NCBI GenBank assembly: GCA_035772735.1
Contig: JASDFA010000027.1
Span: forward strand, 34,950,001 to 35,014,000
DNA: 64,000 nucleotides
From: Datura wrightii
Taxonomy: Eukaryota; Streptophyta; Magnoliopsida; Solanales; Solanaceae
Direction of reading: 5' to 3'
Shown: positions 11,447 through 23,113 of the stretch, piece by piece
Layout of the letters: every line of letters begins with the position of its first letter
Numbering within the stretch: position 1 is the first letter of the stretch
The notes under the pieces: generated by a model
What the model saw: only the letters and a program-made list of their open reading frames with translations
Told to the model about the DNA's origin: nothing
Database searches by the model: none
Translations under genes and position numbers: made by a program

Positions 11447-12309
11447 CTAAGAGTCAACTGTTATGCCTTCGCTTGATACCACATGGCCCAAAAATGCCAC
11501 TGAGTTCAACCAAAACTTACATTTGCTGAATTTGGTATACAATTGGCGATCCTTGAGAATCTGAACCACTACTCTCAAATGAGCGGCATGCTCCTCCTCA
11601 CTCTGAGAGTATATCAGGATGTCATCAATAAACACAATCACGAACATATCCAAGTATGGCTTGAACACCCTATTCATCAAGTCCATAAAAGCTGCAAGAG
11701 CATTCATTAGTCCAAAAGACATAAATAAAAACTCATGATAACCATACCGTGTCCTGAAGGAGGTCTTAAGGATATCGCTCTCCCGAACTCTGAGCGATGG
11801 TACTCGGATCTGAGATCTATCTTTGAAAAGCACTTGGCACCCTGAAGATGGTCAAATAAATCATCAATACTGGGTAGAGGATACCTGTTCTTGACGGTGA
11901 CTTTGTTCAATTTCCTATCGTGAATACACATACAAAGAGAACCATCCTTCTTTCAGAAAAAGAGGACTGGTGCACCCCATGGGGACTTGCTCTGTCTAAT
12001 GAAACCCTTATTTAACAGGTCCTTCAACTGTTCCTTCAACTCCTTTAGCTCGGCTCGAGCCATTCTGTAAGGAGGGATAGATATAGGTCATGTGTCGAGA
12101 AGAAGGTCAATACAAAAATCAATTTCCCTCTTGGGAAGAACACCCGATAAATCATCAAGGAATACTTCTGGGTACTCACGCATTACCAGAACTGACTGGA
12201 TAGTCAGGGTCTCGGACTCAAGATCCTTAACCCTAACTAGATGATACACACAACCTTTGAAAATTATCTTCCTTGCCTTAAGATAGAAAATGAAATGACC
12301 TACAAGCAT
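11447..12309 (-). pseudogene. B reverse transcriptase
   Basis: Two overlapping frames cover the polymerase. 11707-11931 holds CIHDRKLNKVTVKNRYPLPSI, and 11447-11833 holds RTRYGYHEFLFMSFGLMNA and the catalytic box VFIDDILIYSQSEEEH. The upstream piece 12088-12309 carries the pre-RT segment (EYPEVFLDDLSG, then DLLLDT). The IDD of the active site is intact, but at least one frameshift and several stops block translation. A short piece of the start is missing or shifted near 11930-12080. Confidence 0.88.
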
Positions 12310-12405
12310 GGTTAAACTACCCTTTCACTCTAAGACTGGCTCACCCGGAAAGCGGAACTCCACCGCACGGGTTCTATAATTAACAGAAGAATAACATGCA
12401 TACAA

Positions 12406-12663
12406 CTAATCCATACCAAGAATAATATCAAAGTTAGTCATGGCTAACTCTACAAGGTCTACAGAGGTGACTTTATGCAATACCGTGATCGGGCAACTTC
12501 TATACACCCGCCTAGCTACAACTGAATCACCAACAAGAGTAGAGACTAAGAATGGTTTTGATAGAGTTTCGGGACTGACTCCAAAGCTACTAGAAATATA
12601 AGGTGTCACAAAAGACAAGGAAAGCCTTGGATCTAACAAAGCATAAGCATCAAGGTGAAACAC
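12406..12663 (-). pseudogene. B aspartic protease
   Basis: An open 85-codon piece has LLDPRLSLSFVTPYISSSFG, the usual position of the D-S/T-G-A motif, here DPRLS, so the Gly of the motif is lost. The flap-side segment VELAMTNFDIILGMD is well preserved. It is closely related to the proteases at 57961-58448 and 62436-62795. The changed DPRLS motif argues against activity. Confidence 0.85.
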
Positions 12664-13915
12664 TCATAAAATAACCATAACCACATCCAGTGAAGTCTCC
12701 TGCTCCTGACGGGGTGCAAGGGCATAGAACCTGTTCTGACGCTGACCGCCAGCTGAACTAGTTGAAGTGTCTTGCTGGGAGAGACATGCTGCTGGAGAAG
12801 CTGAACTAGTTGCTGGTATATGGGCTTCGCCGCCCCTTATCTGGTCGAAAGGCAATCCCTAAGTCTATGTCCGGGTTTGCAACACTTGAAACAAGAGTCT
12901 GAGCCAAATAGGCACCTCCTTGGGTTATTCTTGCTGCACCTTGCACAAGATGGGATGGTGCGCTCTATATGCATGCTACCCTGACCCCTCGAATCTAAAG
13001 CCCTGCTCCTCGGATCCCCTCATGACCTAGATGGTGTACTAGCTGATGATGCTAATGGAGAAAAAGACCTGTGATGAGACTGCTAATGTTGTCCACCTTC
13101 GACCTAGGCTGAGAAATCCCGTAATTGTCTGTCCTGGCCCTCTTGGCCTCTCTCTACCTCTGGTACACTATATCCATCTTTTCAGCATGCAACACTATGT
13201 GGGGAAAGTCTATGTCCCAATGCACCATGGCGATCCTACAGTCCTTATCCAGGTTGTCCGCCACTCTATGCACAAATCGGCTCACCCGAGCCCTCTGTTC
13301 TACCACTAACTTTGGTGTATACTTGGATAAGCGGGTGAACTCCATAGCGTACTAATGAACCAACATGTCACCTTGCTCCAGATTTATAAACTCGGCCGCA
13401 TTTAGTTCCCTCATCTCACGAGGGAAGAACCAATCCAAAATGGCTTCATGAAACTCTTCCCAATCTATAGGGCCTGCTCCCACTGCCCTATTGTCGCTCC
13501 ACTATTTATACCAAATATGTGCAATCCCTTTCAGCTAATAAGAGGCCAAATCAACGCTCTCTCTATTTGTCACCCCCATGACCTGGGTGATCTTTAGAAT
13601 CTCATCGATGAATTCATGTGGATCCTTGTCTACCTTTGACCCGAGGAACTCTGGCGGGTTTATTCTAAAGAAATCCCTAAATCAAGTCATCGTTGTATTG
13701 CCATTCTGCAGAACCTGCACAACTGCCTGATGATTGACCTGAGCAGTCAAGGCCTGCATGAGCGTCTGAATAGCTACCTGAAACTCAGTATGGGAAACCG
13801 GTTCCGGTGCATGGTGCTCTTGAACTAGCGGGGCTTGTTGGTGCCCGTTTCCGTAGACATCCTCGTGGATGTCTTCGTTCCCATTCCTCCTACCATTTAC
13901 CCTGTAGGGAGCCAT
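12664..13915 (-). pseudogene. B gag
   Basis: The first ATG (13913-13915) opens a 77-codon piece (MAPYRVNGRRNG...) with a Gln-rich helical stretch. After a stop the same protein continues: PPEFLGSKVDKDPHEFIDEILK, WEEFHEAILDWFFPREMREL and EFTRLSKYTPKLV (13345-13154), all typical of chromovirus gag. The C-terminal zinc-knuckle area (12664-12960) is damaged. At least five stops interrupt it. The N-terminus matches H gag at 61203 and G gag at 56817, so B, G and H belong to one family. Confidence 0.85.
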
Positions 13916-14108
13916 GATTCTTCAATCGAGAATAGTATGAATTTGAAGTATATGGATATATTTCATAGCACGACACAGATCATGGAAGAAGGGAACATTT
14001 CCTAAACGTCTTGTAGCCTCTTCATCATAAGTGTGGCGCACTTCACACCCATGAAAAAGACTCTACTTACCACAGCTTTCAGACACCCTAGGACACTTCA
14101 AACCTATG

Positions 14109-14120
14109 GCTCTGATACCA
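14109..14120 (-). other. B primer binding site (initiator tRNA-Met)
   Basis: The minus strand reads TGGTATCAGAGC, the standard plant initiator tRNA-Met PBS, 4 bp inside the 5' LTR end. Confidence 0.93.
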
Positions 14121-14124
14121 TGTT

Positions 14125-16343
14125 TGTCACGACCAAAATGAAGACCCGGATCATAACATGGGACAAGGAGCCCCGAGAGACTCCAAGTCGACCCATGGCA
14201 TGAACATACATCTAACTCAACGTCAATAAAGCGAATTACTTAGCATAACAGCAAAACGGAAACATAAACATAACATAACAAGATAAGCAAAACGTACTAC
14301 ATACATAACAATTGAATACTACATATAGTCTGAAAGCCTCTAACATATCCGATGGGTTAATGGGACAACATCCCTAACTAACCCGACAAGTCTAGAAAAC
14401 TGAACATGAAAAGATAACTAAAATCAAACTGTTTCTCAGAGGATGAGGACTCACCCAAGAGTTGGACGCTAAACTCTGAGAGGAACTACTGAAGATGCTG
14501 GGTTTGAAGATCGCGGCCTGTATCATGAAACGATACAATATAGAGTATGCGGTTTGTACGTGAAATGTACCGAGTATGTAAGATAAGTAAAACGGACATT
14601 TATAAATACATAAAAATTCATAAGAGATCATAAGAATGGGACAACATGCTCTTAACATAAATATTATATGATAACGTAAGGCTCAAGGTTTTAAAATCTT
14701 TCGTAATCCATTTAATACCATGGTCATAAGAGGAGCTTTATAATTCTCCTCCTGAGCCAAATCAACATAAAAATAATAATGCATAAACATGCGGAATAAT
14801 GGAGATTCTTATAAGCGACATATCCCATATGAGCACACATGGAGCCCGACCTGTAAATCTCTAGTTGGGAGGGTGTTGTACCTTGCCAAGGATAGAACCA
14901 TGAAGGGGGTGATATCACACATGAAAGGCCCATTTGGGCAAAGGGGACAGTCTCAAGTGAGGTCCCCCATCATGTCCTACGGTGGCACGTAGTTCTGAGA
15001 TTCGGGGAAAAACCTGGACCCCCAACTAACTTGGTGTTAAATACTACTCCCAAAACATATATAGTGCTCATAGTATAATATGCATGAAATAAATGGGCTA
15101 GTCAAATCATGATAATCATAAGCATGCTCGTAAATACATGAACTAGCCATGAGAGTAATGTCCGTGAGTTGGCTAAAATCATAATTAGTAAATCATGAGG
15201 TTCATGCATATTTGTATATCATCTATATACTTTTTAAATCACAAATTCATAATGGGCATTTGAATAAATCCATATTATTACTCATAAATCATAAAGGCTT
15301 ATGAATATCAACAATAAAGGTAAAGATCATAACTCAATTCATCATAGAACATGTATATTTAGGCATAATTTATTAAAAATTGAAATTAATAAATTTATAA
15401 TCGAATTAGTTGTAAAATCTAATCACGATTCATAAAATATGATGTAAATCGTGAGTATTAATAACCCATGGATAGATCATTATAATTCCCCAAGATTTAA
15501 GATAAAACCCCATAAGATTTTTAAACAAAACTTCATGAATTAGGAGAAATTAGGCATGGGTGTGAACAAAAACACCCATTCATAACCTTACACACCTATT
15601 TATGGCCGATTCTTACACTCCCCTAAATGCCTAAGAAGAAATTGTAGAGAACCTTGAAGAAGTTTCCTTGATCACCTCTCTAGACTATGACTCTTGCATG
15701 CATAGGTATTGAATAGGTTAGAAAGACTTAACCTATCTTAATACACTCATAAAATAACTTAAAACGACGTAGTATAGGACCTTATAGAAAAGAAATGATG
15801 AAAATATCCTTAAAAACTTTGCAGAAAATAACTGCTCGTCAGTCCCCACAAGGAACTTAACGAGTCGTTGCCACCTTGCACGAATCGTCATGTTGGTTGT
15901 TAGGTTCACTGCCAAATTTTACCTAGAACTTGCAACGAGCCATTCCACGAGTTATTACCGGTGACCACGAGTCTCTTCCACTACCTCAACCCTAAATCGT
16001 TATCTTCCTGATGACCACGGGCCACCTAACGAATCATGGTGACTGACCACGATTTGTGGAACCCATCCGTTAGGAGCACTGGCTCCTATTTTTCCTTTTT
16101 TAAAATCCCTTGGCCACGGCTAACCTGACGAGTCGTGGGACCTGACAATGACTCATGGTCATGCCCCTGACTACTCACTTCAACAATTCCTTTAACTCAT
16201 GCCAGCCCTTACCATGACTCACCTCATGACTCATGGTCCTCCCCACAGGTCACAGAACAACTTGTTCTGTGATCTGGTGCAAAATTTGTAGATTTCTTCA
16301 TTTCAACTCCTAGGTTTGTTCTTTGGGCTTTCGGGGTATAACA
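14125..16343 (-). repeat. B 5' LTR
   Basis: 2,219 bp, from TGTCACGACC to GGGTATAACA in plus orientation, matching 6799-9023. The right end is fixed by the target duplication ATATT at 16344-16348. The ACGAGTCGT-type word cluster lies at about 15830-16230. Confidence 0.93.
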
Positions 16344-16348
16344 ATATT

Positions 16349-17650
16349 GATTATAAATTCCCCGATGAGTAGGTTTTGGCTACTTTCTAGGATCTCACCC
16401 CATGGTTTGCTGACTTTGCTAATTATCTAGTGAGTGATGTAGTACTGGAAGATTTATCTTTTCACCAGCTAATGAAATTCATGTTCGATGTGCGAAAGTT
16501 TTTCTTCGATGAGGCTTACTTATTCCGCATATGTGCTGATGGGGTAATCCGGAGTTGTGTGCTCGAGGCTAAAATGTTCAGCATATTGAGGCTTGTCACT
16601 CATCCCGTGTTGGGGGTCATCACAGCAAGATTCCCACAACCCGCAATGATGTAATGTGGGCATTATTGGCCAACCATTCACCAAGATGCACTTGATTTTG
16701 CAAATGCATGTGAAGCATGCCAAAGGCAAGGAGGCATGAGCTCCCTCTTACTCCCATCCTTATCATTGAGCTGTTTGACGTTTGGGGCATTGACTTTATG
16801 GGGCCCGCTTGTTAGATTGAATGGGATGAAGTACAAACTTGTAGCTTTGGACTATGTTTCTATGTGGGTGGACGCAATTGCACTTCCAAACAATGAGGGT
16901 AAGAGTGTCACAATGTTCTTGAAGCGCAATATTTTCTCCAGATTCGGGACTCCTAGAGCAATCATTAGTGATGGGGGTTCGCACTTTTGCAATCGATTGT
17001 TTCGCAGTTTGCTTGAAAATATATAGGGTGAAACACAGGGTGGAAACACCTTATCATCCACAATCTTATGGGCAAGTTGAGGTCTCCAACCGAAAGATAA
17101 AAACCATTGAAGACTGTGAATGCTAACTGGACAGCTTGGTCTAGAAAGCTAGATGATGCGTCATGGGCTTATCGAACTGCATTCAAGAACCCTATAAGTA
17201 TGCCTCTTTATTATCTTTTGTATGGAAAATCATGTCATCTTCTAGCCGAGCTTGAGCACGAAGCCATGTGGGCGCTCAAGAAGCTGAATCTGAATTGGAG
17301 TGATACTGTGAACTCGAGGCTTGATCAGTTGAATGATCTAGATGAGTTTCATTTGGAAGCTTACGAAAGTTAAGAAATTTACAGAATGAGAATGAATATA
17401 CAGCAGGACCGGAAGATTGAGCAAAGAGAGTTCAGCCCTGGAGATATGGTGTTGTTATTTAATTCTAGGCTTCACTTGTTTCCTAGAAAGTTGAAGTTTT
17501 CGAGTTGTCCAAGTATTCTCCTATGGTGCAATTGAGTTGGAAAATCATGAAGGGAAACGGTTCAAGGTGAATGGCCAACGGGTGAAAGCATATCTCGGAA
17601 AGAGTGAAGAAATCAAACTAATGGACCTTTGGGCTCTGGGTGAAGTCTGA
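16349..17650 (+). pseudogene. A2 integrase
   Basis: This continues the A2 pol frame after the B insertion. Recognisable parts in order: PWFADFANYLVS, a zinc-finger half damaged by a frameshift (ACEACQRQGG is visible near 16710), KYKLVALDYVSMWVDAIALP, the second catalytic Asp in AIISDGGSHF, and the conserved end KTVNANWTAWSRKLDDA and LFNSRLHLFP. The final codons give GQRVKAYLG and a TGA near 17648. Frame changes near 16610, 16730 and 17010-17105 and several stops make it a pseudogene. The pattern is Athila-type, like A1, but A1 and A2 are clearly different copies. Confidence 0.88.
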
Positions 17651-17797
17651 GTAACCCGGGGACTTGTATTATGTCGCACGTTAAATCAGGCATTGTATGG
17701 GAGGCAACCCATAGAGGTATCTTGGTGAAGTCTGAGTAATCAAGATGCCTGCGTCGTGTCGTGACATTAAATCAGGCGCTTCTAGGAGGGAACCCAA
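17638..17797 (+). repeat. Direct repeats with AGGCAA-loop hairpin after A2 integrase
   Basis: Two units of about 75 bp start GGTGAAGTCTGAGTAA (17638 and 17724), share TTAAATCAGGC and end near GGAGGCAACCCA. In unit 1 the end folds as TATGGG-AGGCAA-CCCATA (17696-17713), a perfect 6-bp stem with a 6-nt loop. Unit 2 is degenerate (GGAGGGAACCCAA). A third partial start is at 18864-18880. From memory this GGGAGGCAACCC word sits after integrase in many Athila-type elements. Its role is unknown to me. Confidence 0.75.
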
Positions 17798-19381
17798 ATT
17801 ATAATTATAATACCAATATAGTATCTAAGTGTGTTGATATGTGCAGGTTATTAAGATGAGAAATATGGAGATAGAACAAAACTTTTAAACATTAGAGTCT
17901 GGTGCCAGAAAGCACAGAATGTGTCGTTACCTGACTAAACGATTCGTCAAGACCAGTCATGACCACTGAAGCCGAAAACATTAAAGTCTGGAAAGTCAGT
18001 GATGAGTGACATAAAGAATCATTAGGTCACTTGATAAGTCATCAAGTATCTCGTCCTGACACAACTGGAAGTCGACAAAGAGTACATGGCCAACGATTTA
18101 AGCCACGACTCGTTGGGCAACATCACGAGTCATTAGGTGAGTTGTTAGGTCCCAAGTAAGTTTTCTCTATTGGCTCATGTAATGGACAACATAATAAGTC
18201 GGGGTCATGAGGTACGACTTGTTACGTGGGTTGTGTTGCATATGCATCATTTCAAATTTCCCGACCCGGCCCACGTGCAATTGGGTAATTTGATTTCTTA
18301 AACATTAAAACCCACGATTTTCCCCCTAACTTACCCCACATTTCAAACGCCTAATTCTCTACAAACGGTTCCCTCCCCCTTCATCACTTCACGTCTTCAC
18401 TTGCCCATACACACGCACTGACATCGGATCTCAATGGCAACATACCATTACTTCCCAAAAATTGTGATGCACAACTGATTAGCTGCTCACCTTCTCATCT
18501 AACACATTTTAAAATTGTGAGATTTGTAATTTTTCATGAATTTAATTCGACATCCTCCTGCGTGAACATGTTTGTCACTTTCTGAATTCAGGCTAAAACA
18601 TTAAAACACTAAGTGCCATGATTTTAATTGCCTAAACTACTGTACATAGACAGTCTTGAACTAAACAGAATCATGCTCATGGGTTTGTGTTGGACTATGT
18701 TGAATTAATGAGTCATTTCTATTTGTGATTAAGTATCGGTTGGCTTGGGTTTCTTACACCCATTGAGTCGGCGGGCATTATGATCTGTAATCGCTTTGGA
18801 AATGAAGCTTTTATTATTTTGCCCGCCCAACTATCGCTGGAATAAAATGCAAAAATTTTACATGGGTGAAGTCTGAGTAACCCTACGTATACTGGTGATG
18901 ATGAATTAAGGGTAAACAGGTTGTTCAGTGACAACACCTTATGTAACGAATCATGGGTATGCCTAACGAGTCGTTACATGACTCATCATCACGGACACTT
19001 AATCGCCTGCCTAACGAGTCGTTACATGAATCATCATCACTGAAACTTAAAGAACTTTTAAGAACAAGTCATGTAACGAGTTGTGGTATCACCTCACGGC
19101 TCGTGATGTGACTTGTCCTAAGTGGTACAAAAATTGTGGTATTCTGAAACTACAGACAACAACTAACTTAATGAATTGTTGCCACAAGCAACTCGTTAGG
19201 TCAAGTTATTAAGTCTACTATAAATAGATGAAACATTTGAAAATATAGACCACGAAGGACTTCACGAGTCATTGCTAGTGACAACGAGTCGTTAGGTCTC
19301 TCGTCCTGTCTGTAGTCAGCCACTAAATTAACGTACTCACATACTCTAATCTTGGATACTAATGATTATTCCATAGGTACA
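17798..19381 (+). other. A2 integrase-to-ORF3 spacer
   Basis: No coding signal. It contains scattered ACGAGTCGT/ATGAGTCAT-like words (about 17930-18240 and 18950-19310) and a 48-bp tandem duplication. Just before ORF3 it reads TATTCCATAG-GTACAATG, which resembles a plant 3' splice site followed by the ORF3 ATG. A spliced subgenomic RNA for the third ORF would fit, but this is inference. Confidence 0.6.
18961..19050 (+). repeat. 48-bp tandem duplication
   Basis: 18961-19002 and 19009-19050 are two 42-bp copies with three mismatches at a period of 48 bp. Both begin GCCTAACGAGTCGTTACATG, so the palindromic word ACGAGTCGT is part of the unit. Confidence 0.9.
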
Positions 19382-21493
19382 ATGTCACCAAAAGGAACCC
19401 CCAAGAAGGGTACGACCAAGAAACAGGGGCAGGAGAAGGGCTAGCCCTCGACTCGCAGACTAAGAGATGAACCATCATCCTCAGAAGAGTCGAGTGGCTC
19501 AATTGAGGAGTATCAGATAGATGAGGAACAACTAGAGCGGCGATCGACTAGGTCTAGTACTAAACACCCTATTAATCTGATATATATGGTCGCATCTCTG
19601 ATTCTACTCGCAAGGGACCCATCTAGCCAGGAGGACGAAAATAATGGGGCCTCCGCCCCGAAGGATCAAGAGGGAACTGCAGCTGAGAATGATGATGGGG
19701 ATGCCAATGAATCCCATGCCTAATAGGAGAGTTCTGATAATAAGGAGACCGGAACCTCAGACACATCTCTAGACCAGCCTTGGAGAATGGTGAGAAAGTG
19801 GTGTGATCCGGGTATAAGGGCAATCTACAACCGGGAAATTACTCCCATTAATAAGGGTCATCCAAAGAGGAACATTTATGAAGAACCAAGGTTAGTCACT
19901 TCAGGGTTCAAGGACCTCTCGGATATTCAAGCACTGTTTGACAAGTACCAATTTGGGTGGTTGAGTGAGCCGTCCGGTAGTTACAGCCCACCATTGGTCA
20001 GAGAGTTTTATGCAGCATATCCAGCCATGCTACAAATCAGGCCGTGGGAGGCCAAGACTGGAGGAAGCATCCTGCACTGACCCGTGTCATGGTATGGGAG
20101 ACACTAGTGGGCATCTCTGAGTGCGCCATCTCACGCAAGGTATATGGTCCAGAGTATGAGCCTCCGATGAACACAATCGAATTTGATAATCGACTGAGTG
20201 AAGTTGAGCCATGAGGATAGAAAGAGGCAGTATACATGGCTAGCCCGAATCATAGCCACTCGAGGTACATCGATATAATGGTTGAATGGACCGGAGGTAC
20301 AAATTAAGAAGGCCACTTTGAACTTTCACGCCAAACTGTGGTGGTCATTAGTGCGGCACAGGCTAGTACCAACCAGCAATGACAATGTCATATTACCGGA
20401 CCGAACTACACCGGTAGCTAGTATCATGGAGGGCTATGCAATTAACTTCCTGAGGTATATAGCTAAGGATATCCAGGAGAGAGTCGGCATTGACAGCACA
20501 AGTATCCCATTTCTATGCCTCATAGGTCATCTTTGTAAGGAGTCGCGGGTCCCAGAGTTGCCATCTATAGATCAGAAAGTTGAGGTGCAAAAAGTTATAG
20601 ACATCAGGTTGATCAGAGATGATACGAATCTGATTTCTACGGCCAGGATTCAGGTGGCCATATCCACAGAGGGCGCATTACTAGCTGAGGCATTGAGTGG
20701 GGGTCCTCAAAGTGATGCTGTGAGGTTTAAAAATATTGAGAGAGAGCCTTCAGTGGCCCATGATACTAGTAGTCAGCCTGATACAACCCCACTACAATAG
20801 ATATACCATTGATCGCCGAGGTCCCAAAGTCATCCTCCACTGCACCAGTAGTTGGTCCAGCCGTTACATCACCTTGTTCCTCACCGGCTGGCCTAGTCAT
20901 GGTCTCCTAGGATTTTATTACCGACATGGGTAGGCAGCTAGCGAAGGCAGAAAAGTAGCAGGCTCACATGGAACTTCAAGTGAAATGTAATGGAGCAGGT
21001 TAAGCCCTGGGTAATGAAGGAGTCAAATGGATTATCTAGGACATGGCAGGATAGGTTGGACACCTTCGAGAGGAGTGTGGATGAGCGCCTTTCTCACTTA
21101 CAGGCACCCAAGCTGACTCGATGGTATACGGAGGTAGCGGCTCTAAGAGTAGAGCTGCTAGAGTTGTCAGCACGACAAATACCTGGTATAATATCGTCGG
21201 TGCTCCCAACAGCGGAGGATGAGAGTGAGGAGGAGCTACCTCTGGTATTCGATTTCATCATCGAGGAGCCTATAGCTTAGGAAAAAGGGAAAATACCTCA
21301 AGAAGAGGTGAGCGAGGGTGAGAGTGGTGATCTTCTAAGAGAGCAGAAGTGGAAAAAAAAAGATATGGAGGCAGCACTGAAGTTGTCTAGAGATGAGGCT
21401 CGAGAGAGGGCTGAATTGATGCTTCTAGAGCTCGTGGTGAGGGTACAAGCTCTGTTGGTTTCGAGAGTGCGCTGGTTCTCCCCGGTGCCCTAG
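19382..21493 (+). pseudogene. A2 third ORF (env position, plant-transposon-protein type)
   Basis: ATG at 19382 opens a Lys/Gly-rich then Ser/Glu-rich N-terminus (MSPKGTPKKGTTKKQGQEKG, then a stop). After it the conserved core is visible: RNIYEEPRLVTSGFKDLSD, then in the next frame GISECAISRKVYGPEYEPP, then at 20282-20640 WWSLVRHRLVPTSNDNVI, ASIMEGYAINFLRYIA, STSIPFLCLIGHLC and IRDDTNLI. This is the pattern I know as the putative plant transposon protein domain of Athila-type elements. The last third (20990-21490) is Glu/Arg-rich and probably coiled-coil. There are at least two frameshifts and five stops. I see no clear signal peptide or membrane segment, so calling it an envelope protein is not supported. 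Its position after integrase is the only env-like trait. Confidence 0.7.
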
Positions 21494-23113
21494 GAGAGGA
21501 GATTGAGGGTGCATCTACGCCTTCCACCGACCAAACCACAGGCGTCTAGGTCGCACAGGTATGTTCCCTATTCCCATGTTTTACTTTTCATATGCAGTGA
21601 GGAAGTCACACTCTTGTTTTGATGGGAGTAGGGTGGTACCTAGTTTTTTCCTGTACATAACCCGATGGTTTTGCTTGCAGGATGTCTTTTCCCTTGGGTG
21701 TTCCTTATCTAGTAGAACTGGTATGTTTAGTGTTTTTGTTTCCTATATTTTTTGTCAATCCAAAATAAAATAGGTGAACTTAGGACAATCAAATAAAATG
21801 GGAATAATTTTTACAAGTTTGTCAGGTTGAAACGAGTGAATGATAGCCCTCCTAAATTTTCAGTTTATGTGCGCTAAATGTATGAAGCATGACCTTTGTG
21901 AAAATTTTGCATGACATTAACACTGTGAATGTGTTTGCCATTATGTGACTGTGCATGAACTAGCAGTTGGTAGGGATGATGTTGTCCTGTGCATTGTGTG
22001 GTAAGATATTTAGTGTTAGTTCAGTGTGTAATTAGAACTTTCCCAGTCAGTCGCACTAAGGTTGTAAGATATTTGGTGAGGAGATGATCATAGGCCATTG
22101 TTCAGAATAGTCCTGTTAGCCTAAATGACTGACCAAATGAATATGAATATTCCTTGATCTCGAGTTTAAGCCAAAATTGACCCTCTTTGTTGTCTAGCTA
22201 ATTCGCCTTCCTGCTTTAATTATGATGAACCTATTTTAGCCCTGATCCCTACTTGGACACTATGAACCTCAATTCAGGCAAATTCCTATGTTGAGGGTGT
22301 CTATTATAGGGGTGAATAAGAGGAGTAAGGGGGAAAATGATTAAATAATGCAAACAAAAGGGCGGGTGCGCTGTGTTTAGCGAAAGAAAAAAAGGGAAAT
22401 AAATGTGTATACCTAATGAGGAATTCAAAGAAAATTTGAAAAAAAAAAGAAAGAAGAGAAAGTGAAAAAGAATTGTCCGCACCCGTAGTCTTGAAAAATA
22501 AAGAAAACAAGGAGAAAGGGAGAAGAGTGAAACAAAAGGTTAATTAGAGCCAAGGTTAGTGTAGTGCCAAGGAGGGTTGAGTCACTATGCCCACATCTAT
22601 CATACCCATCCCCAAGCATACATTACAGCCTAAGAAAGTCCTATCGTGATTTGAACTCAATCTTCTGACCAGTTGAGTTATGAAAAATAAGGGCAAGCCT
22701 ATGGTTTTGTATGTGCATTGTGTGAACTTCTTTGTGAGTGTGAGTGAACTTGACATAGTCTCAGTACTAAATTATAATGACTGAGAGCTATGAATGAGTG
22801 GGACTTCTTTGCAGTGAGGGAATATGGTCACCAACATCGTTTGCTAATTGTTTGGGCCAGTGTCATAGGATTGTATGCATGGTTGCAGGTTGATAGTGTA
22901 ATTCCATTCTTTCATTCCTTTGTTTCGTGGTTGGAGAACTTTTCTTACGCACTGTGATATGGTTTCTAATGATATAGGAGGGGTTAGAATGTTTGATTTG
23001 ATTATGAGTTTGTGACTATCATAGGTTCCCTAGATTTCTTTTAGTCAAAGCGTGGGGTTAGTTTTGTTTTTATTGTTTTGTCTTAAGCACATGCAAAACT
23101 TCTAAGTTGAGGG
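21494..23113 (+). other. A2 3' non-coding region with polypurine tract
   Basis: AT-rich and without coding signal apart from short chance ORFs. It contains an A/G-rich stretch at 22370-22540 and ends AAGTTGAGGG (23104-23113), a purine-rich tract directly before the LTR. A similar GTTGAGGGTG occurs at 22283-22301, perhaps a duplicated or older LTR edge. Confidence 0.55.

Larger units (their letters stand above)
6799..16343 (-). mobile_element. Full-length chromovirus (Tekay/Del-like) B with target duplication
   Basis: A complete 9.5-kb minus-strand Ty3/gypsy element: LTRs 14125-16343 (5') and 6799-9023 (3'), initiator tRNA-Met PBS, gag, protease, RT, RNase H, integrase with C-terminal chromodomain, and polypurine tract. 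The target duplication is a perfect 5 bp, ATATT, at 6794-6798 and 16344-16348. The chromodomain and PBS place it among chromoviruses; Tekay/Del is the best match from memory. Coding regions carry many stops and frameshifts. A by-eye comparison of about 270 bp of the two LTRs gave roughly 20 differences, so it is not recent. Confidence 0.95.

Noticed and set aside
22249..22756. Phe/Leu-rich minus-strand ORFs that look like membrane proteins
   Set aside because: They are translations opposite an A/G-rich tract in the A2 3' spacer; low-complexity artefact.
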